Notes: a model not told the origin generated them from the sequence alone. Positions 24,290 to 34,079 are shown, counted from the first letter of the stretch. The stretch is 64,000 nucleotides of DNA from Catenulispora sp. GP43 (GCF_041260665.1 NZ_JBGCCT010000022.1:1-64000); one strand, 5' to 3'. A program made the numbers and translations.

Positions 24290-24820
24290 ATGAAAAAGGC
24301 CTTGACATCCCTGGCCGGCGTCGCCGTCGCGGCACTGGCGACCCTCACCGCTCCGATCGCCCGGGCCGCCCCGGCGACGGCCGTGTCCAACTGCACCTCC
24401 GCCAACGTCGCCGTCACCCTCGGGCACGAGGGCGCCGGCATGGGCCACGTCGGAGTCTTCCTGCTGTTCACCAACACCAGCACATCGGTGACCTGCGCGA
24501 TGCACGGTTACCCGACCGCCTCCTACGGCCTGTCCGACGGCACCACTCTGACCGCGGCGAAGACCCTCCTCGGCTGGACCGGCGGCGTCTCGCAGGGCAC
24601 CACCGCGCCCGGCGTCATCCTCGCCCCGGGTCAGCAGGCCTCGGCCATCGTTGAGTGGACGGACATCGTCAACGCCGGCCAGCAGTGCTACTCCGGCATC
24701 TCGACCAACCTCCGGATCACCCCGCCCGGGATGGGCAAGGTGACGACCCTGTCCGTCGGCACCCCCTGCGGGAACTTCGAGGTGCACCCGGTCGTGCCGG
24801 GGACGAGCGGGGACTACTAG
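24290..24820 (+). CDS. Secreted DUF4232-domain protein
   Basis: A 176-residue exported protein. The signal peptide (LTSLAGVAVAALATLTAPIARA) is followed by a DUF4232 domain: CTSANVAVTLGHEGAGMGHVGVFLLFTNTSTSVTCAMHGYP, ILAPGQQASAIVEWTDI, LRITPPG. The Cys pair C-T-S/C-A-M and the F-T-N-x-S-x-x-x-C pattern are family hallmarks. DUF4232 proteins are surface or lipoprotein-type beta-sandwich proteins of unknown role in actinomycetes. AAGGAA before the ATG; it lies 33 bases after the previous gene and ends just before a strong hairpin. Confidence 0.85.
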   Translation: MKKALTSLAGVAVAALATLTAPIARAAPATAVSNCTSANVAVTLGHEGAGMGHVGVFLLFTNTSTSVTCAMHGYPTASYGLSDGTTLTAAKTLLGWTGGVSQGTTAPGVILAPGQQASAIVEWTDIVNAGQQCYSGISTNLRITPPGMGKVTTLSVGTPCGNFEVHPVVPGTSGDY

Positions 24821-24835
24821 GAGTGCTTTGTCAGG

Positions 24836-24877
24836 TCTGATCCGGTGCCGTACAGCGCAGTATGGCACCGGATCAGA
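24836..24877. terminator. Strong 14-bp perfect hairpin after the DUF4232 gene
   Basis: TCTGATCCGGTGCC and GGCACCGGATCAGA form a perfect 14-bp stem, extendable by three more pairs over the remaining 14 bases. It begins 16 bases after the DUF4232 stop, so it probably terminates that transcript. There is no U-tract, and its sharp symmetry could equally be an end of an old mobile element. Confidence 0.55.
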
Positions 24878-24928
24878 TGGTTGAGCGGCCTGGAAGTCGA
24901 TGCGGGTGTGCGACGTCGCCACCGGCAT

Positions 24929-25009
24929 GACCCACTGCTCGTCTTCGACGCCTGGGAGCACGCCTACTACCTTCAGTACCGCAACGTCCGCCCGGATTAC
25001 GTCGCCGAG
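24929..25009 (+). pseudogene. Fragment of an Fe/Mn superoxide dismutase
   Basis: One open frame holds [17 protein letters not shown] followed by [10 protein letters not shown], which is the metal-site signature of Fe/Mn superoxide dismutase (D-x-W-E-H-x-Y-Y, giving two metal ligands) plus the adjacent R-P-D-Y element. Nothing N-terminal of this motif and no C-terminal helix are present. It is a 27-codon relic immediately downstream of the hairpin at 24836 and near a tRNA fragment, so the region looks like an insertion/deletion scar. Confidence 0.75.
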
Positions 25010-25439
25010 CAACCCCTGCGGGATGCCGCTTTCCTGGCGCCAGGGGCTTGCGATCGCGGTGGGTCCTGGCGGCGCCGGCGGCGGGGTCCGTGGTTGACGG
25101 CCCGCCCGGCTCGGCTGTGACAGTGGAGCCGAAAAACACGGCGCGTACCTGAGGTTGCTGACACATCGGGCTGCTGCGACCGAGAGCGTGCTACGCAGGC
25201 GCGGCCATCCCGGCGTAGTTCCGGCGTCTACAAGCCGGCGACACGCCTCGGCCCAACAGCTGCCGCGCTTGACCAGCGGTCAATGAGGTCAGCCTTGCTG
25301 CGGAGAAACCCAAGGTCAGACGCCTGTGGCCGGGTGACCCGTAATGCTGTCGAAGCCGTGCATGCCGTTCGCTGCCGCGCGTTGCGTGTCCGCTGCCGTT
25401 TGCTTCGGGACCCCAAGTGGCCCCCAAGAAACATCAGAA

Positions 25440-25467
25440 GCCTCAATCCGATCCCTCGGATTGAGGC
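25440..25467 (-). terminator. Hairpin beyond the tRNA 3' fragment
   Basis: A perfect 11-bp stem (GCCTCAATCCG / CGGATTGAGGC) with a 6-base loop. Read on the minus strand it lies 20 bases past the tRNA 3' end and is followed by the T-rich CTTCTGATGTTTCTT, fitting a tRNA terminator. Confidence 0.5.
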
Positions 25468-25486
25468 CCTGACCTGCGACGTTACC

Positions 25487-25530
25487 GTCGGGCTGACAGG
25501 ATTTGAACCTGCGACCCCTTGACCCCCAGG
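25487..25530 (-). tRNA. 3' half of a tRNA-Pro (GGG), truncated at the anticodon loop
   Basis: On the minus strand, the anticodon loop TGGGGGT (GGG), the downstream stem strand, the T-arm CAGG-TTCAAAT-CCTG and the acceptor strand TCAGCCCGA are present. Upstream of the anticodon loop the expected matching stem and D-arm are absent: the sequence reads CGGAC where pairing to the 3' stem is needed. This is the form left by tyrosine-recombinase integration in the anticodon loop of a tRNA gene. It is not a functional tRNA by itself. Confidence 0.6.
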
Positions 25531-25789
25531 TCCGTGGGGCAATCGTTTCTGCACGTCACGCACGTTATGCCTCCTCGGTTGGCCGGGTACGGCGGGTGTC
25601 CACCGGCGGGTCGCTCGTGATCGTGCATCCCGTGTGGCCCCCAAGCGGCCCCCAAGCCATGGGCTTAGACGGGAGCCCCGAAGAGTTCTTCCATTGACAC
25701 CACACGTCTCACTATCGTCGATCTTGGTTGACTTCGCCAACGTCGCGACGATCTACGTGTGGGGATGTAGCGCACGCAGTTAGGAAGGA

Positions 25790-26548
25790 TCACACAAGCG
25801 TCGACGGCCTCGCATCGCCAGCCAAGACGGTACCCACCAAACTGCTGAGCATGACCGCCACCTGCCGTGCCTCCGCTGATGGTGCGCTGCCGGGTACCGG
25901 GGTGAGCAGGAACCGTCCGCGGGTGCGGCCGCCGGAGCGGGTCAGGAGTTCTATGTCCTCGTTGGGGAATCCGTGCTCGTCGATGTTCCAGTGGGTCTTT
26001 CCCCAGACGAGGGTGCCGTCGTCGGTGAGGCGCGGCGGGTGGCCGAGGAGTCGTCCTTGTTCGAAGCGGGCGGCGCGCAGGCCGAGGAGGGGGACGAGCT
26101 GGGCCTGGACTCGGTCGATGATCTCGCGGGGGTCGTGGCCTTCGGCGACCAGGGCGGAGGTGGAGCTCAGGGCCTCCATGTAGGAGGTGTCGCGGACGAC
26201 GACGCGGCGGGCCCGGCGTCCGCGGGCGGCCAGCTCGCTCACCGCCGCGCCGACGGCCAGCAGGAGCACCGTGGTCTCGATGTCGGTGTGGCCGGTGATG
26301 GTGAACCGTTCGTAGGGGACTGTCCAGAAGAAGTCGAACCACGCCGCCGCCGAGATCGCCGTCAGGATGCCGGCCGTGCGGTTGCCGTTGGCGGCCACGG
26401 CGACGATGGCTACGACCAGAAGCAGCGCGAGGTCGGTGTTGGCGATGGATCCGCGCCACGGCAGCAACACCGTGGCGATCGCGAGCGGCAACAGCAACGC
26501 TGCGACCATCGCGACACGGTCCCGGTGGATCCGGCCGAAAGACCTCAT
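25790..26548 (-). CDS. Membrane protein with DUF4118 (KdpD-type) domain and GAF-like tail
   Basis: A 252-residue protein. The N-terminal half has the four-helix DUF4118 membrane domain of KdpD sensors (VAMVAALLLPLAIATVLLP, TDLALLLVVAIVAVAANG, AGILTAISAAAWFDFFWT, TTVLLLAVGAAVSELAA). Positions about 120-240 resemble a degenerate GAF module (TSALVAEGHDPREIIDRVQ, LVPLLGLRAARFEQG). There is no histidine-kinase domain. It lies 83 bases downstream of kdpD on the same strand, so it may be a partner or decoy of KdpD; that role is inference. Confidence 0.75.
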   Translation of the reverse strand: MRSFGRIHRDRVAMVAALLLPLAIATVLLPWRGSIANTDLALLLVVAIVAVAANGNRTAGILTAISAAAWFDFFWTVPYERFTITGHTDIETTVLLLAVGAAVSELAARGRRARRVVVRDTSYMEALSSTSALVAEGHDPREIIDRVQAQLVPLLGLRAARFEQGRLLGHPPRLTDDGTLVWGKTHWNIDEHGFPNEDIELLTRSGGRTRGRFLLTPVPGSAPSAEARQVAVMLSSLVGTVLAGDARPSTLV

Positions 26549-26631
26549 ACATCCGGTCTACCCCAGTACAGAGCGGGTGCTCGTTTGTATCTTGTGTGCG
26601 TTTCGCCGTGGGCCGAGGACCGTGGCATGGC

Positions 26632-29211
26632 CTATTCGGGCCGGGTGCCCTCGGCGGCCGACAGGGTGATGACCATCGTCAGCCCGCCGCCCGGCGTTTC
26701 CTCCGGGGTGAGCGTCCCGTCCATCGCCTCCACCAGGCCTCGCGACAGAGCCAGGCCCAGGCCGACGCCGGTGGTGTTGTCCCGGTCTCCGAAGCGTTGG
26801 AACGGGGTGAAGATCCGTCCGAAGTCCTGGGGCGGGATCCCGGGCCCGCGGTCGATCACCCGCAGCTCGACGCGGTTGGCCAGGGTGCTGGCGGTCACCA
26901 GGACCGGCTCCTCGGTGCCGCCGTGGTTCAGGGCGTTGCCGACGAGGTTGGCGATGGCCCGCTCAAGCAGCGCCGGGTCGGCGACGATCTCCGGCACGCC
27001 GTCCAGGTCGGCAGTATGGACGTCGCCGCGGTCGGTGGGCAGGCTGTCCAGGGCGGCGGCCACGACGTCCTCGGCGCGGACCGGCTCCAGGTGCAGGCTC
27101 AGCGCTCCGGCCTGCAGGCGGCTCATGTCCAGCAGGTTCTCCACCAGCCGGTTGAGCTTGTCCAGGGATTCCCGGGCCCCGGCCAGCAGATCCGCGCGGT
27201 CCTGAGGCGACCACTCGACGCTGGTGTCTTCCAGGGAAGCCACGGCGAGCCGCGCCGCCGACAGCGGGGTGCGCAGGTCATGCGAGACGGCGGCCAGCAG
27301 TGCGGTGCGCATCTTGTCGGCCTCGGCCAGCGGCCCGGCCTCGGCGGCCTTGCTGGCCAACCGGGAACGCTCAAGCGCGACCGCCGCTTGGGCGGCGAAC
27401 GCGGTAAGCACCACCTGGTCGGAGGCCGGCAGGGTGCGTCCCTTCAGCACGAGCATGGCGTCCGGTCCCGCCGCGGCCAGGACGTCGGCCTCGCCGGGCA
27501 TCCGGCACGGCATGGCGCCGGAGGCCGAAGTCGCCGCGACCAGCCGCCACGCCGCTGGGTCGTCCTGCTCGTCCGGGCGCACCGGCGCGTCGGGATCGAC
27601 GCGCTCCAGCAGCGCGACCGAGTCCATGCCGAAGGTCTCCCGGAAACGGGCCAGCAGTGCGGCGATCGCCTCGTCGCCGCGCAGGACCGACACCGCCAGC
27701 TCGCTCAGCGTCTCGGCCTGGGCCGAGGCGTTGGCCGCGCGCCGGGTCTGGCGCGCGACGATGTCGACGACCGAGGCCATGGCCAGCCCGACCGCAGCGA
27801 ACACCGCCAGGGCGATGAGGTTGTTGCTGTCGGTGATCGTGAACCGGTGGAAGGGCGGGATGAAGTAGTAGTTCAGCAACAGTGAGGCGGTGACCGCGGT
27901 GAACAGCGCCGACAGCAGGCCGCCGAGCCGGGCCACCAGCACCACGCCGATGAGCATGACCAGGACGTCGCTGACCAGGTTCAGCCGGGTGCGCATGTTC
28001 GCCAGCAGCAGGGTCAGCAGGAACGGCAGCACCACGCCGGCCACCGGCAGCAGCCAGCGCGGACCGAACTCCGGCGTGCGGATCAGCTGTCCCAGCCAGG
28101 CCCAGCGGCTCTTGTCGGCCGCTGACTTCTCGTGCGTGACCATGTGCACGTCGATGTCGCCGGACTCCTGCACCACGGTCTCGCCGATGCCGTAGCCGGC
28201 CAGGAACCGCTCCAGCCGACCTCGACGGGAGGTGCCCAGGACCAGCTGGGTGGCGTTCTCGGCGCGCGCGAACTGCAGCAGTGCGGTGGGGATGTCGTCA
28301 CCGACCACCGAGTGGAAGCTGCCGCCCAGGGACTCCACGAGGGCTCGTTGTTCGGCCAACAGCGCCGGTGAGGCGCCGGTCAGGCCGTCGGAGCGGGCGA
28401 CGTGCACGGCCAACAGGTCCGAGCCCTTTGCCCCAACGCGCTGGGCGATGCGTGCGGCGCGCCGGATGAGGGTGGAGCCTTCCGGTCCGCCGGTGAGGGC
28501 CACCACAACGCGTTCGCGGGTCTCCCAGACCTTGTCGATGCCGTGCTGGCCCTTGTACGTCAGCAGGCCTTCGTCGACCCGGTTGGCCACCCACAGCAGC
28601 GCCAATTCGCGCAGCGCGGACAGGTTCCCGACCCGGAAGTAGTTGCTGAGCGCGGCGTCGATCTTCTCGGGCTTGTAGATGTTGCCGTGGGCCATCCGGC
28701 GCCGCAGCGCTTCCGGGGACTGGTCCACCAGTTCGATCTGGTCGGCGGCGCGCACCACCTCGTCGGGGACGGTCTCGCGCTGCGGCACGCCGGTGATCTT
28801 GGCGACGGCGTCGTTCAGCGACTCCAGATGCTGCACGTTGACCGTGGTGATCACGTCGATGCCGGCCGCGAGCAGTTCCTCGACGTCCTGCCAGCGCTTG
28901 GCGTTGCGGGAGCCTGGGATGTTGGTGTGGGCGAGCTCGTCCACGATCGCGACCTTGGGGTGGCGCTCCAGGATGGCGTCGACGTCCATCTCGGTGAACG
29001 ATCCGCCGCGGTATTCGATGATCTGGCGGGGGACGATCTCCAGGTCGTCCAGCATCGCCGCCGTGAGCGGCCGGTCGTGGGTCTCCACGAACCCGACCAC
29101 CACGTCGGCGCCGCGCTTGGCGCGCCGCTGGCCTTCGTCGAGCATGTGATAGGTCTTGCCGACGCCGGGCGCCGCGCCCAGGTAGACCCGCAGTTTGCCC
29201 CTGGCGGTCAT
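26632..29211 (-). CDS. kdpD: KdpD osmosensitive K+ sensor histidine kinase
   Basis: An 859-residue, full-length KdpD. It has the N-terminal KdpD domain with Walker A GAAPGVGKTYHML and the Walker B-like VDELAHTNIPGSRN; a universal-stress-protein domain (VVVALTGGPEGSTLIRRAARIA, LVLGTSRRGRLERFL); a four-helix DUF4118 membrane domain (about 390-480); a GAF region; the HisKA box AAVSHDLRTPLSA (His644); and a HATPase with N, G1 and G2 boxes (VGNALNHGG, VIDRGPGIP, GVGLGLALSRG). It senses low K+ and phosphorylates KdpE. It is divergent from kdpFABC, and its response-regulator gene is 11 kb away rather than adjacent. Confidence 0.97.
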   Translation of the reverse strand: MTARGKLRVYLGAAPGVGKTYHMLDEGQRRAKRGADVVVGFVETHDRPLTAAMLDDLEIVPRQIIEYRGGSFTEMDVDAILERHPKVAIVDELAHTNIPGSRNAKRWQDVEELLAAGIDVITTVNVQHLESLNDAVAKITGVPQRETVPDEVVRAADQIELVDQSPEALRRRMAHGNIYKPEKIDAALSNYFRVGNLSALRELALLWVANRVDEGLLTYKGQHGIDKVWETRERVVVALTGGPEGSTLIRRAARIAQRVGAKGSDLLAVHVARSDGLTGASPALLAEQRALVESLGGSFHSVVGDDIPTALLQFARAENATQLVLGTSRRGRLERFLAGYGIGETVVQESGDIDVHMVTHEKSAADKSRWAWLGQLIRTPEFGPRWLLPVAGVVLPFLLTLLLANMRTRLNLVSDVLVMLIGVVLVARLGGLLSALFTAVTASLLLNYYFIPPFHRFTITDSNNLIALAVFAAVGLAMASVVDIVARQTRRAANASAQAETLSELAVSVLRGDEAIAALLARFRETFGMDSVALLERVDPDAPVRPDEQDDPAAWRLVAATSASGAMPCRMPGEADVLAAAGPDAMLVLKGRTLPASDQVVLTAFAAQAAVALERSRLASKAAEAGPLAEADKMRTALLAAVSHDLRTPLSAARLAVASLEDTSVEWSPQDRADLLAGARESLDKLNRLVENLLDMSRLQAGALSLHLEPVRAEDVVAAALDSLPTDRGDVHTADLDGVPEIVADPALLERAIANLVGNALNHGGTEEPVLVTASTLANRVELRVIDRGPGIPPQDFGRIFTPFQRFGDRDNTTGVGLGLALSRGLVEAMDGTLTPEETPGGGLTMVITLSAAEGTRPE

Positions 29212-29300
29212 CGTTTCATCACCACACTGCCGATCCTTCCACGCGCGCGAGGACCCGCCTTCCCGTCAGCCGTTTGGACGGCGTGCGCGTTCCCACCAGG

Positions 29301-29312
29301 GGCGTTTGCATC
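29301..29312 (+). promoter_or_regulatory. Candidate KdpE box upstream of the kdp transporter genes
   Basis: GGCGTTTGCATC, followed by a second TTGC nearby (CGCTTGCG), lies in the 180-base region between divergent kdpD and the kdp transporter genes. The same 12 bases occur upstream of kdpE (40213-40224). A shared element upstream of regulator and target genes suggests a KdpE or autoregulatory site; this is inference from the repeat. Confidence 0.5.
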
Positions 29313-29391
29313 CCGCTTGCGTCAGGTTGGGAGGGAACCTTCCCAGGCTTGACTGGCCACGACAGCTTTCCCTGATACCAAGGAGCATCTG

Positions 29392-29481
29392 ATGGCCGAC
29401 GTGGTTTTCGTCGTGATCACGATCGCCTTCTTCGGCCTGCTGGCCCTCATCGTCAAGGGGGTCGAGCGTCTTGAGCGCTGA
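29392..29481 (+). CDS. 29-residue membrane micro-protein before kdpF
   Basis: ATG with AAGGAG upstream opens MADVVFVVITIAFFGLLALI, then VKGVERLER and TGA. It is a single hydrophobic helix with a basic cytoplasmic end. It overlaps the TTG start of kdpF by 11 bases and so is probably translated as part of the kdp operon. Similar short ORFs precede kdpF in other actinomycetes; no function is established. By analogy with KdpF, a lipid-like stabilising or regulatory peptide is possible, which is inference. Confidence 0.7.
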   Translation: MADVVFVVITIAFFGLLALIVKGVERLER

Positions 29482-29560
29482 GAACGTCATCGGCCTGATC
29501 GTGTCGGTCCTGCTGGTCGGCTATCTCGTAGTGGCCCTGATCCTCCCGGAGAAGTTCTGA
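29471..29560 (+). CDS. kdpF: KdpF small subunit of the K+-transporting ATPase
   Basis: TTG at 29471 opens a 29-residue peptide, [20 protein letters not shown] followed by VALILPEKF, matching the KdpF pattern of one transmembrane helix and the P-E-K/R-F end. KdpF binds KdpA and stabilises the complex. There is no ATG or GTG in frame upstream, and the length is exactly that of the family. Its TGA overlaps the kdpA ATG (TGATG), giving translational coupling. Confidence 0.88.
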   Translation: MSAENVIGLIVSVLLVGYLVVALILPEKF

Positions 29561-31245
29561 TGTCGGACACCTGGGCCGGCCTGCTCCAAGTCGCCGCCCT
29601 GGTCCTCCTGCTGGCTGTGTCCTACCGGCCGCTTGGCGACTACATGGCGCACATCCTCACCAGCCGCAAGCACTGGCGCGGTGAGAAGGTCCTGTACAAG
29701 ACGATGGGCGTGGACCCCGAGGCGGACCAGACGTGGGGCGTGTACCTGCGTTCGGTGCTGGCCATCTCCGCAGTCGGGGTCCTGCTGCTGTACCTGCTCC
29801 TGCGCATCCAGAACCACTTGATGCTGGCGCTGGGCATGCCCAAGATGCAGGCGGACCTGGCCTACAACACGGCGGCCTCGTTCGTCACCAACACCAACTG
29901 GCAGAACTATTCCGGCGAGAACACGCTGGGCTACGTCGCACAGATGTCCGGTCTGGCGGTGCAGAACTTCGTGTCGGCCTCGGTCGGCATCGCGGTGGTC
30001 GCGACGCTGATCCGCGGCTTCACCCGGTCCAAGACCGACCGGCTGGGCAACTTCTGGGTGGACCTGACCAGGATCATCGTCCGGCTGATGCTGCCGTTCT
30101 CGATCATCTTTGCGATCGTGCTGATGGCCGGCGGCGTGGTGCAGGACCTGTCCGGCCACCTGACCGTGGTGCACACCCTCAACGGCGACCAGAGCCTGTA
30201 CACGGGTGCCACCGCCAGCCAGGAGGCCATCAAGGAGCTCGGTACCAACGGCGGCGGCATATTCAACGCCAACAGCTCCCATCCGTTCGAGAACCCCAAC
30301 GCGTTCACGAACCTGATCGAGATCTACCTGCTGCTGGTGATCGGCTTCGCACTGCCGCGTACGTTCGGCAAGATGGTCGGCTCGCACAAGCAGGGCTACA
30401 CCATCGTGTCGGTGATGGCGATCATCTGGATCGGTTCGCTGGCGTTCTCGACCTTCGCCGAGACCCACCACCACGGTGTCAATCTGGCCACTGGGCATGC
30501 GGCGTTGGAGGGCAAGGAGGCCAGGTTCGGCATCCCGGCCTCGACGTTGTTCATGACGTCCACGACGTTGACGTCCACAGGTGCGATCAACTCCTGGCAT
30601 GACTCGTACACGCCGTTCGGCGGCGGTGCGGCCATGTTCAACATGATGTTGGGTGAGATCGCGCCCGGCGGTACCGGATCAGGGCTCTACGGCATGCTGA
30701 TCCTCGCCATCGTCACGGTGTTCATCGCCGGTCTGATGGTCGGCCGCACGCCGGAGTACCTGGGCAAGAAGATCCGCCCGACCGAGATGAAGTACGCGGC
30801 GCTGTACATCCTGACCACCCCGGCCGTGGTGCTGGTCTTCACCGGTCTGGCGATGGCGCTGAAGGGCGAGACCGCCTCGATCAACTCCGGGAACCTCGGT
30901 CCCAACGGCAGTCCGGCTCCCCACGGTTTCTCCGAGGTGTTGTACGCCTTCACCTCGATGGGCAACAACAACGGTTCGGCCTTCGCGGGCCTGTCCGGCA
31001 ACACCCACTGGTGGAACACCGCCGGGGCGTTGGCGATGTTGTTCGGCCGGTTCCTGCCGATGATCTGGGTTCTGGCGCTGGCCGGTTCGCTGGCCAAGCA
31101 GAAGCCGGTCCCGGAGTCGTCCGGGACGTTGAAGACCGCCAGCCCGCTGTTCGCCGGCATGCTGCTGGGCACCGTGCTGCTGGTCGTCGGTCTCACCTAC
31201 TTCCCGGCCCTGTCCCTCGGGCCGCTTGCTGAAGGACTGCACTGA
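29560..31245 (+). CDS. kdpA: KdpA K+-binding and translocating subunit
   Basis: A 561-residue polytopic protein of the usual length, related to K+ channel superfamily proteins. Selectivity-filter-like loops are visible: [72 protein letters not shown]. It takes K+ from outside the membrane and passes it to KdpB. It is coupled by 1-base overlaps to kdpF before and kdpB after (TGATG in both cases). Confidence 0.97.
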   Translation: MSDTWAGLLQVAALVLLLAVSYRPLGDYMAHILTSRKHWRGEKVLYKTMGVDPEADQTWGVYLRSVLAISAVGVLLLYLLLRIQNHLMLALGMPKMQADLAYNTAASFVTNTNWQNYSGENTLGYVAQMSGLAVQNFVSASVGIAVVATLIRGFTRSKTDRLGNFWVDLTRIIVRLMLPFSIIFAIVLMAGGVVQDLSGHLTVVHTLNGDQSLYTGATASQEAIKELGTNGGGIFNANSSHPFENPNAFTNLIEIYLLLVIGFALPRTFGKMVGSHKQGYTIVSVMAIIWIGSLAFSTFAETHHHGVNLATGHAALEGKEARFGIPASTLFMTSTTLTSTGAINSWHDSYTPFGGGAAMFNMMLGEIAPGGTGSGLYGMLILAIVTVFIAGLMVGRTPEYLGKKIRPTEMKYAALYILTTPAVVLVFTGLAMALKGETASINSGNLGPNGSPAPHGFSEVLYAFTSMGNNNGSAFAGLSGNTHWWNTAGALAMLFGRFLPMIWVLALAGSLAKQKPVPESSGTLKTASPLFAGMLLGTVLLVVGLTYFPALSLGPLAEGLH

Positions 31246-33365
31246 TGTCTGTCTCCACTCACTCCGACGCGCCGGAGCAGGCGTCGCAGCCGAAGGCGAG
31301 TGCTGAGCCGCACCGCATAGGCGGCGGGTTCCTGGACCCGAAGATGCTCTGGAAGTCGCTTCCGGACGCCCTGAAGAAGCTCGACCCGCGGGTCATGGTC
31401 AAGAACCCCGTCATGTTCGTCGTCGAGGCCGGCTCGGTCCTGACCACCTGGCAGGCCATCGCGCACCCGTCGGTGTTCGCCTGGGTGATCACCGTCTGGC
31501 TGTGGCTCACCGTCGTCTTCGCCAACTTGGCCGAGGCGGTGGCTGAGGGCCGTGGCAAGGCGCAGGCCGCCACGCTGCGCAAGGCCAAGACCACTTCGGT
31601 GGCCCGCAGACTCGCCTCCTGGTCGCCCGGCAAAGCCGGCGCCGAGTCCGAGGTGCCGGGTACCGAGTTGCAGCTCGGCGACTTCGTGGTGGTGGAGGCC
31701 GGGCAGGTCATCCCGGGCGACGGTGACGTCGTCGAGGGTGTGGCCTCGGTGGACGAGTCGGCGATCACCGGCGAGTCGGCCCCGGTCATCCGGGAATCCG
31801 GCGGCGACCGGTCGGCCGTGACCGGCGGGACCAAGGTGCTGTCGGACCGGATCGTCGTGAAGATCACCTCCAAGCCGGGGGAGACCTTCATCGACCGGAT
31901 GATCAGCCTGGTCGAGGGCGCGAACCGGCAGAAGACGCCGAACGAGATGGCACTGAACGTGCTGCTCGCAAGCTTGACCATCGTGTTCCTGCTCGCGGTC
32001 GTGACCCTGCAGCCGATGGCCACCTGGGCCGGTGCGGCGCAGTCGTTGATCGTGATGGTGTCGCTGCTGGTGGCGCTGATCCCGACCACGATCGGCGCGC
32101 TGCTCTCCGCGATCGGCATCGCCGGCATGGACCGGCTGGTGCAGCGCAACGTGCTGGCCATGTCCGGCCGCGCGGTCGAGGCCGCCGGTGACATCAACAC
32201 CCTGCTGCTGGACAAGACCGGCACGATCACGCTCGGGAACCGCCAGGCCAGCGAGTTCGTGCCGGTCGCAGGGGTCGAGCAGGATGTGCTGGCCGACGCC
32301 GCGCAGCTGTCTTCGTTGGCTGACGAGACGCCGGAAGGCCGCTCGATCGTGGTGCTGGCCAAGACCGCGTATGGTCTGCGCGAGCGGCACGAGGGCGAGC
32401 TTGCCGGCGCGGAGTTCGTGCCGTTCACCGCGCAGACCCGTATGTCCGGGGTGAACCTGCACGACGGGCACGAGGTCCGCAAGGGCGCCGGCAGCGCGGT
32501 CATGAAGTGGGTCCGCGACAACGGTGGTCACCCCACCGACGAGGTCGGCTCGCTGGTCGACGGCATCTCCGCGGCCGGTGGCACGCCGCTGGTGGTGGCG
32601 GAGAAGACTCCTGACGGTGTCGCCCGCACCCTGGGCGTCATCCATCTGAAGGACGTCGTCAAGGAAGGCATCCGCGAGCGGTTCGCCGAGCTGCGGCAGA
32701 TGGGCATCAAGACGGTCATGATCACGGGTGACAACCCGCTGACCGCCAAGGCCATCGCCGAGGAGGCCGGGGTCGACGACTTCCTGGCCGAGGCCACGCC
32801 CGAGGACAAGATGGCGCTGATCAAGAAGGAGCAGGAGGGCGGCAAGCTGGTCGCGATGACCGGCGACGGCACCAACGACGCCCCCGCCCTGGCGCAGGCC
32901 GACGTCGGCGTGGCCATGAACACCGGCACCTCGGCCGCCAAGGAGGCCGGGAACATGGTGGACCTGGACTCCAACCCGACCAAGCTGATCGAGATCGTCG
33001 AGATCGGCAAGCAGCTGCTGATCACCCGCGGCTCGCTGACCACCTTCTCCATCGCCAACGACGTCGCGAAGTACTTCGCGATCATCCCGGCCATGTTCTC
33101 GGTGGTCTACCCGGGCCTGCACGTGCTGAACATCATGGGCCTGCACTCGCCGAAGTCGGCGATCACCAGCGCCATCATCTTCAACGCCCTGATCATCATC
33201 GGTCTGATCCCGCTGGCCCTGCGCGGCGTGCGCTACAAGCCGTCCTCGGCCGCGGCACTGCTGCGCCGAAACCTGGTCATCTATGGCGCCGGCGGTCTGG
33301 CGCTGCCGTTCGTCGGCATCAAGCTGATCGACCTGATCGTCCAGTTCATCCCCGGATTGAAGTAG
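31245..33365 (+). CDS. kdpB: KdpB P-type ATPase catalytic subunit
   Basis: A 706-residue P-type ATPase. The phosphorylation site is [15 protein letters not shown] (Asp323), the actuator loop has [17 protein letters not shown], the nucleotide domain GAGSAVMKW, and the hinge [22 protein letters not shown] followed by [21 protein letters not shown]. Seven membrane helices are plausible. It hydrolyses ATP to drive K+ uptake through KdpA and KdpC. Start overlaps the kdpA stop. A long open frame on the opposite strand is a codon-bias shadow. Confidence 0.97.
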   Translation: MSVSTHSDAPEQASQPKASAEPHRIGGGFLDPKMLWKSLPDALKKLDPRVMVKNPVMFVVEAGSVLTTWQAIAHPSVFAWVITVWLWLTVVFANLAEAVAEGRGKAQAATLRKAKTTSVARRLASWSPGKAGAESEVPGTELQLGDFVVVEAGQVIPGDGDVVEGVASVDESAITGESAPVIRESGGDRSAVTGGTKVLSDRIVVKITSKPGETFIDRMISLVEGANRQKTPNEMALNVLLASLTIVFLLAVVTLQPMATWAGAAQSLIVMVSLLVALIPTTIGALLSAIGIAGMDRLVQRNVLAMSGRAVEAAGDINTLLLDKTGTITLGNRQASEFVPVAGVEQDVLADAAQLSSLADETPEGRSIVVLAKTAYGLRERHEGELAGAEFVPFTAQTRMSGVNLHDGHEVRKGAGSAVMKWVRDNGGHPTDEVGSLVDGISAAGGTPLVVAEKTPDGVARTLGVIHLKDVVKEGIRERFAELRQMGIKTVMITGDNPLTAKAIAEEAGVDDFLAEATPEDKMALIKKEQEGGKLVAMTGDGTNDAPALAQADVGVAMNTGTSAAKEAGNMVDLDSNPTKLIEIVEIGKQLLITRGSLTTFSIANDVAKYFAIIPAMFSVVYPGLHVLNIMGLHSPKSAITSAIIFNALIIIGLIPLALRGVRYKPSSAAALLRRNLVIYGAGGLALPFVGIKLIDLIVQFIPGLK

Positions 33366-33378
33366 GAAGGAGCCGACC

Positions 33379-34023
33379 ATGAAACTCGGAGCAGCAATCC
33401 GGCGGCACACCGCCGCCATCCGGGCCATGCTGGTGTTCACGGTGATCCTCGGAATCGCCTACCCGCTGCTGGTCACCGGCATCGCGCAGCTGGCGTTCAA
33501 GGACAAGGCCAACGGCTCACTCATCAAGAACGCGCAGGGCCAGGTGGTCGCCTCCAGCCTGCTGTGCCAGCAGTACGTCGACAAGTCCGGCAACGCCCTG
33601 CCGCAGTACTTCCAGGCCCGGCCGTCGGACGCCACCAACTCGGCCAACTCCAGTGACCCCGGCTGCGACTACTCCTACTCGGCCGGATCGAACCTGGGGG
33701 CCAACAGCGCGACGCTGAAGAACACCATCGAGGGCCGCATCACGGCCTACGCCAAGGCCTACAACGTGGACCCGACAAAGGTCCCCGAGGACGCGGTCAC
33801 CGCCTCGGCCTCCGGCATGGACCCCGGCATCTCGGTGCAGAACGCCAATGACCAGGCCGCCTCGGTGGCCAAGGCCCGCGGCGTGGACCTGGCGACGGTG
33901 CAGAAGCTGGTCAAGGACAACACGCACGGCCGCCCCCTGGGTTTCCTGGGCGAGGAGTACGTGAACGTGGTGACCCTGAACCAGGCGCTGGACAAGGCCC
34001 ACCCGGTGGCGGCGACCAGCTGA
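33379..34023 (+). CDS. kdpC: KdpC subunit of the K+-transporting ATPase
   Basis: A 214-residue protein with one N-terminal membrane helix (IRAMLVFTVILGIAYPLLVTGIA) and a soluble domain carrying the family motifs YFQARPSDA, SNLGANSATL, VPEDAVTASASGMDPGIS and NTHGRPLGFLGEEYVNVVTLN. KdpC stabilises the complex and raises ATP affinity of KdpB. The ATG follows GAAGGAG, 13 bases after kdpB. It is the last gene of the operon, ended by the terminator at 34035. Confidence 0.96.
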   Translation: MKLGAAIRRHTAAIRAMLVFTVILGIAYPLLVTGIAQLAFKDKANGSLIKNAQGQVVASSLLCQQYVDKSGNALPQYFQARPSDATNSANSSDPGCDYSYSAGSNLGANSATLKNTIEGRITAYAKAYNVDPTKVPEDAVTASASGMDPGISVQNANDQAASVAKARGVDLATVQKLVKDNTHGRPLGFLGEEYVNVVTLNQALDKAHPVAATS

Positions 34024-34034
34024 GACCTTTCGAA

Positions 34035-34079
34035 CCGCGGGGCCGGCGCCGGAATACGAGCGCCGGCCCCGCGGCTTTT
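34035..34079 (+). terminator. Intrinsic terminator of the kdp operon
   Basis: A perfect 15-bp GC stem (CCGCGGGGCCGGCGC / GCGCCGGCCCCGCGG) with a 10-base loop, followed by CTTTT. It starts 11 bases after the kdpC stop and sits before the convergent antiporter gene, which it may also serve. Confidence 0.8.

Noticed and set aside
25487-25600. Complete tRNA-Pro gene
   Set aside because: No D-arm, 5' acceptor strand or 5' anticodon stem can be paired upstream of the anticodon loop.
31197-33440. Long open frame antisense to kdpB
   Set aside because: Its translation is Gln/His/Arg/Asp-rich with no family; it is a codon-bias shadow of a well-conserved kdpB.
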